From positions 124,001 through 188,000 of the forward strand of contig NZ_VFAH01000010.1 in NCBI RefSeq assembly GCF_008929045.1: a stretch of DNA of 64,000 nucleotides, read 5' to 3'. Of this stretch, positions 61,094 through 64,000 are shown one piece after another. Made by a program: the position numbers and the translations under genes. The notes beneath the pieces are model-generated. The model made no database searches. It saw nothing but the letters and a program-made list of their open reading frames with translations, and was not told the DNA's origin. The first letter of the stretch is position 1, and each line of letters opens with the position of its first letter. This DNA comes from Noviherbaspirillum aerium. Lineage in GTDB: Bacteria; Pseudomonadota; Gammaproteobacteria; Burkholderiales; Burkholderiaceae_D.

Positions 61094-61771
61094 TCAGAAC
61101 CGGTAGTTCACGCCCAGGCGCAATACCGGAAAGGCCTTGTAGTCCTCGGCCTCTTCCTGCAGCGAGCGGTTTTCCGCGGCAACGTCGGCCGCAAACTGGG
61201 AACAGACCAGCACCGGCGCCGCACAGCCGGTATTGCTGAGCGATGTGCGCGGCGAGCCCTGGAACAGCACGCCGAGGTCGGCGGTGAAACCCCAGCCTCT
61301 TTCCTGGGTCCGCGAGACGGCATTGCCCCAGCCGATGCCGAGATAAGGAGCGATATTGCGGAAATCGATGCGGCCGTTGAGGTTGCCGACCAGAGCTGCG
61401 GGATAGGTCCGGCCATTCAAGGTATAGGCACCGGTTGCGCCGGGACGTCCCTCCGCATCGATCTTGTTGCCGTTATACACAACACCGCCGGTCAGGCGAA
61501 AGCCCGTGCTCATCGGGTAGTAATCCAGCAATGCGTCCACCGTGCGCATTTTTAGCTTCAGGTCGTAATCGACATCCGAGGTATTGCCATCATGCGAATA
61601 ATTCAGGCCGTTGATACCGAAGCGTGCATTGAGCTGCGGCATGACAGGTACGCTGAGATGCAAACCCGCTCCGGTCGTGCCCAACGTTGCACTGAGGCCA
61701 ACCTGAGCTTGTGCCGCACCAGCCATCGACAGAGCAAGGCATGCCCCGGTGAGCGCATGTTTCAATTTCAT
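61094..61771 (-). CDS. Outer-membrane beta-barrel protein
   Basis: 225 aa: signal peptide (MKLKHALTGACLALSMAGAAQA), then alternating amphipathic strands (GAGLHLSVPVMPQLNARFGINGLNY, MRTVDALLDYYPMSTGFRLTGGVVYNGNKI in parts, IAPYLGIGWGNAV, GWGFTADLGVLFQG) and a C-terminal VLRLGVNYRF with final Phe. It resembles small eight-stranded porin-like barrels of the OmpA/OmpW size class. Two Cys near the end (TGCAAPVLVCS) may form a loop disulfide. Function unknown. Confidence 0.78.
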   Translation of the reverse strand: MKLKHALTGACLALSMAGAAQAQVGLSATLGTTGAGLHLSVPVMPQLNARFGINGLNYSHDGNTSDVDYDLKLKMRTVDALLDYYPMSTGFRLTGGVVYNGNKIDAEGRPGATGAYTLNGRTYPAALVGNLNGRIDFRNIAPYLGIGWGNAVSRTQERGWGFTADLGVLFQGSPRTSLSNTGCAAPVLVCSQFAADVAAENRSLQEEAEDYKAFPVLRLGVNYRF

Positions 61772-62224
61772 TTCTTATCCTTTTTGATTGAGTGGTCTCG
61801 CATAAAAGGCAGCAACGTCGTTGACACGGCGACGAAACAACAGAAGCTCATCAAGGATAGCGCTACTTTCCCTGAGTCCGATGTGCTGCGGCTCAAAGGT
61901 GTCGCAGCTTTTCTACACTTCTGGAAAAACTCCCCTTTGCAGTCACGGCAGCTTGAAACTTCGACATGTTTTCCAGGAATCAGGGGACGCGACATGGTGC
62001 CCAGAATGGTGCAACTGTTTCAATGTAGGAAGAATGTAGGAAGTTTTTTGCTTCCTTGCATTATTTGCACGGCACATCCGCGCCTGCGAGGTTGAAGGGA
62101 GGTGAAACAGGATGGATTCAGGCTCGTGTGAAGAATGTTGCATAAATGCTTCGCTCGCAAAAAATGTGATGGCAAACACTGATTTTTCTCAGATATTGCA
62201 TGCCGCTCAGCGCTACACTGAAAT
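61772..62224. other. Long intergenic region, left part
   Basis: No supported gene. AT content rises toward 62200. A TGTGATGGCAAACACT sequence (62165-62180) matches only half of a CRP-type box. TACACT (62213-62218) is a likely -10 for the RNA element that follows. Confidence 0.4.
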
Positions 62225-62284
62225 CGACCCCTAGGAAGGTCAGTCATTCAAGTGCCGAGATGCCGAGCGTCTCGGTATTTTTTT
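62225..62284 (+). ncRNA. Candidate small RNA/attenuator of the CCTAGGAAG family (copy 6)
   Basis: TACACT (62213-62218), an 11-base gap, CCTAGGAAGGTCAG (62230-62243), a stem CCGAGA (62255-62260)/TCTCGG (62270-62275) and a T-rich tail. It lies 345 bases upstream of the M10 protease gene. Confidence 0.48.
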
Positions 62285-62297
62285 GCCTGTTTTTCCG

Positions 62298-62319
62298 GCC
62301 GCTCCACTGTTGGAGCGGC
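62298..62319 (+). promoter_or_regulatory. Perfect hairpin in the leader of the second M10 gene
   Basis: GCCGCTCCA and TGGAGCGGC form a 9-bp stem with a 4-base loop and no T-run after it. It would be a leader structure if transcription starts upstream. The remaining 300 bases before the ATG hold no gene. Confidence 0.35.
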
Positions 62320-62627
62320 TGCGGGGATGCACCGGTCCCCCACGGACAGCCGGCGGCCCGACTTCTCTCTTCTCGCGCATGGAACAGCGCGAACAATATC
62401 CCTTCCGTTTCCTTCCCTTTCACACCGTCGACTGTTCAAAAAGTTTTGCAAACAGCAAGTCTGTTGTAATCCCGCCGTACCCTTGCGCCGCCTTGTTGCA
62501 ATCGAGCAGCAATATCCTTGGCATACCTAAACCACCACACGTAAAATTTCCACAAAGAAAGTAAAGTGCCATCTGGCGCCGCTTTCCCGTGCGCCATTCA
62601 GGCGCGCTATTTTATTTGGAAGGGTTT

Positions 62628-64000
62628 ATGGCCAACGTCGTTGGGACGCCGCAGTCTACCGTCATCAGCAATTCCATCAGCGGTGATTACCGGATCGATG
62701 TGCTGCTCGGCGGAGACGCCTATCGGTGGAACAGTTCAAGCGCTGCGGGAACGCCGGTGGAAGTCACCTACAGCTTCATGACCGCCGCGCCGGTCTATAC
62801 AAGCTTCAGCAACAAGACTGGATTCATGGCATTCACCGCCGAGCAGAAGACAGTCGTGAAACAGATTTTTTCGGACATCCAGGCACAGTTCAATATCACG
62901 TTCAGGGAAGTCGGCGATACCGCGTACAGCTACGGCCAGATCAGGCTCGGCAACAATTCGCAAGGAACCTCATCGGCCGCGTATGCCTACATGCCCGACC
63001 CCTACGCGGGGCAGGACAGCGGCGATGTCTACGTCAACCGTGACGACAGTTCCAATCTGGCGCGTATCACTCCGGGCAGTTATGCGTACGCGACCCTGGT
63101 CCATGAAATCGGCCACGCGCTCGGGCTCAAGCATCCGGGGAATTACAACGCCGGCTATGCGCCCAGCACCGAGCCGGGCAATTACCTTGCCGCGGCTGAA
63201 GATAGCGAAGCGCTTACCGTCATGTCGTATTCATCGGTCACGCAAGGACAGAACCGCAGCTTCTACGGAACTTACGACATCCTCGCATTGCAATACATGT
63301 ACGGAGCCAGGCCCTATAACACCGGCGACAATACGTACTCGTTCACCAATGCGACGGGGCAGCGGCTTGAGATCATCAACGATAGCGGCGGCACGGATAC
63401 GATCGATGTCTCCGCCGTGACCGCCGGCGCGAAGATCAATCTGCTGGAGGGCGCACTCAGTTCCGTTGGCAAACTCGCCAATGGATTCACGCCCGCGCAG
63501 AACAATGTCTCGATCGCTTACGGGGTGAAGATCGAGAAGGTGATCGGCTCCGCCTATGCGGACCAGATCATCGGCAATGACGGCAACAACGACTTCACGC
63601 CCGGCATGGGCAACGATCTCATTGAAGGCGGGGGCGGCATCGATACCGTCTTTGTTTCGACATTGCGTTTCCGCGCAACGGTCAGCCGCAGCGGCGACAC
63701 GGTTGTTGTCGCCGACAAGTCGGGGTCGGAAGGCAGCGATACGCTGTTCAATGTGGAACGCATACAGTTCGCCGACATGAACGTCGCGCTTGACGGCACG
63801 GCGGCCGCATCCTATCGCCTGTATCAGGCGGCCTTCGATCGCAAGCCCGATGTGCAGGGACTGGGTTACTGGATTGCCCAGGCCGACCGCGGCCTGAGTC
63901 TGCAGGATGCGGCATGGAACTTCATTGCCTCGGCCGAGTTCCAGCAGAAGTACGGAGAAGGCTTGTCCGACAGCGGCTTCATCACCGCCTTGTATGCCAA
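62628..64000 (+). CDS. M10 (serralysin-type) metalloprotease with DUF4214, C-terminal end outside window
   Basis: At least 457 aa, open at base 64000. ATG at 62628 with a strong GGAAGGG 5 bases upstream. The zinc motif is H159-E-I-G-H163-A-L-G-L-K-H169, the Met-turn M199 in VMSYSS. The serralysin-like region continues with YDILALQYMYGAR, NDSGGTDTIDVSAV and RTX-like GNDGNNDFTPGMGNDLIEGGGGIDTV. The part before the edge is a DUF4214 unit (YRLYQAAFDRKPDVQGLGYWIAQADRG) nearly matching that of the protein at 37707. The missing end probably carries one more DUF4214 unit. Confidence 0.85.
   Translation, partial: MANVVGTPQSTVISNSISGDYRIDVLLGGDAYRWNSSSAAGTPVEVTYSFMTAAPVYTSFSNKTGFMAFTAEQKTVVKQIFSDIQAQFNITFREVGDTAYSYGQIRLGNNSQGTSSAAYAYMPDPYAGQDSGDVYVNRDDSSNLARITPGSYAYATLVHEIGHALGLKHPGNYNAGYAPSTEPGNYLAAAEDSEALTVMSYSSVTQGQNRSFYGTYDILALQYMYGARPYNTGDNTYSFTNATGQRLEIINDSGGTDTIDVSAVTAGAKINLLEGALSSVGKLANGFTPAQNNVSIAYGVKIEKVIGSAYADQIIGNDGNNDFTPGMGNDLIEGGGGIDTVFVSTLRFRATVSRSGDTVVVADKSGSEGSDTLFNVERIQFADMNVALDGTAAASYRLYQAAFDRKPDVQGLGYWIAQADRGLSLQDAAWNFIASAEFQQKYGEGLSDSGFITALYA

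Noticed and set aside
62165-62180. CRP-like TGTGATGGCAAACACT
   Set aside because: Only one half-site fits; the second half has two mismatches.

Overview
The window reads as chromosomal DNA of a GC-rich betaproteobacterium (Burkholderiales, most likely Oxalobacteraceae such as Noviherbaspirillum or Herbaspirillum). This is inferred from protein character (RhlE, GluQ, CHASE2 cyclase, several DUF4214 exoproteins, MBOAT/AlgX pair) and codon use; no rRNA or tRNA gene was seen to confirm it.

Layout. 1-7.2 kb: the start of an Xre/MbcA/ParS antitoxin leaving the left edge, then rhlE, gluQ, a pirin, a Wzt-like ABC ATPase, a CRP-type regulator and a small VanZ-like protein. 7.2-12.3 kb: a CHASE2 nucleotide cyclase divergent from a FecR-domain protein and a TPR/beta-barrel protein. 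12.6-17.1 kb: a methyltransferase overlapping a double glycosyltransferase. 17.5-34.4 kb: a complete, strongly codon-biased S-layer-like gene with a CRP-type promoter; a small-gene module; a probable integrated island (tyrosine recombinase); a second S-layer-like gene lacking its 5' end; a large DUF4214 exoprotein; and a second small-gene module. 34.5-40.7 kb: DUF1800 lipoprotein, Tat-exported DUF1501 protein, M10 metalloprotease with DUF4214 tail, polysaccharide deacetylase. 40.9-46.9 kb: a third small-gene module and another giant DUF4214 protein broken by one nonsense codon and carrying 144-bp coding repeats. 47.2-49.4 kb: LPP20 lipoprotein, FlgT-like protein and a coiled-coil peptide. 49.8-53.4 kb: an effector-like pair, one member joining a Josephin-type cysteine protease to AP2-like repeats. 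53.7-64 kb: an OGT-like glycosyltransferase, orphan members of the small-gene families, MBOAT/AlgX-like acetylation genes, PilZ protein, outer-membrane barrel and the start of a second M10-DUF4214 protease.

Connecting themes. Most of the window concerns the cell surface: type I-secreted S-layer/RTX/DUF4214 proteins, glycan assembly and acetylation, and nucleotide signalling (cyclase, CRP-type protein, PilZ). Three small families recur beside the exoprotein genes, in the order WYL-like protein, Cys-tailed protein, pseudo-receiver. Several of their promoters share a TATGGGA box joined to the -35 region with the exoprotein genes. Six copies of a short element (CCTAGGAAGGTCAG followed by an intrinsic terminator hairpin) lie in the same neighbourhoods and look like a family of small RNAs or attenuators. 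Three classes of short inverted-repeat elements (MITE-like) are scattered between genes.

Strongest candidates for undescribed biology: the Josephin-AP2 protein, the complete/truncated S-layer gene pair as a possible silent cassette, and the repeated small-gene module with its shared promoter box and RNA-like elements.
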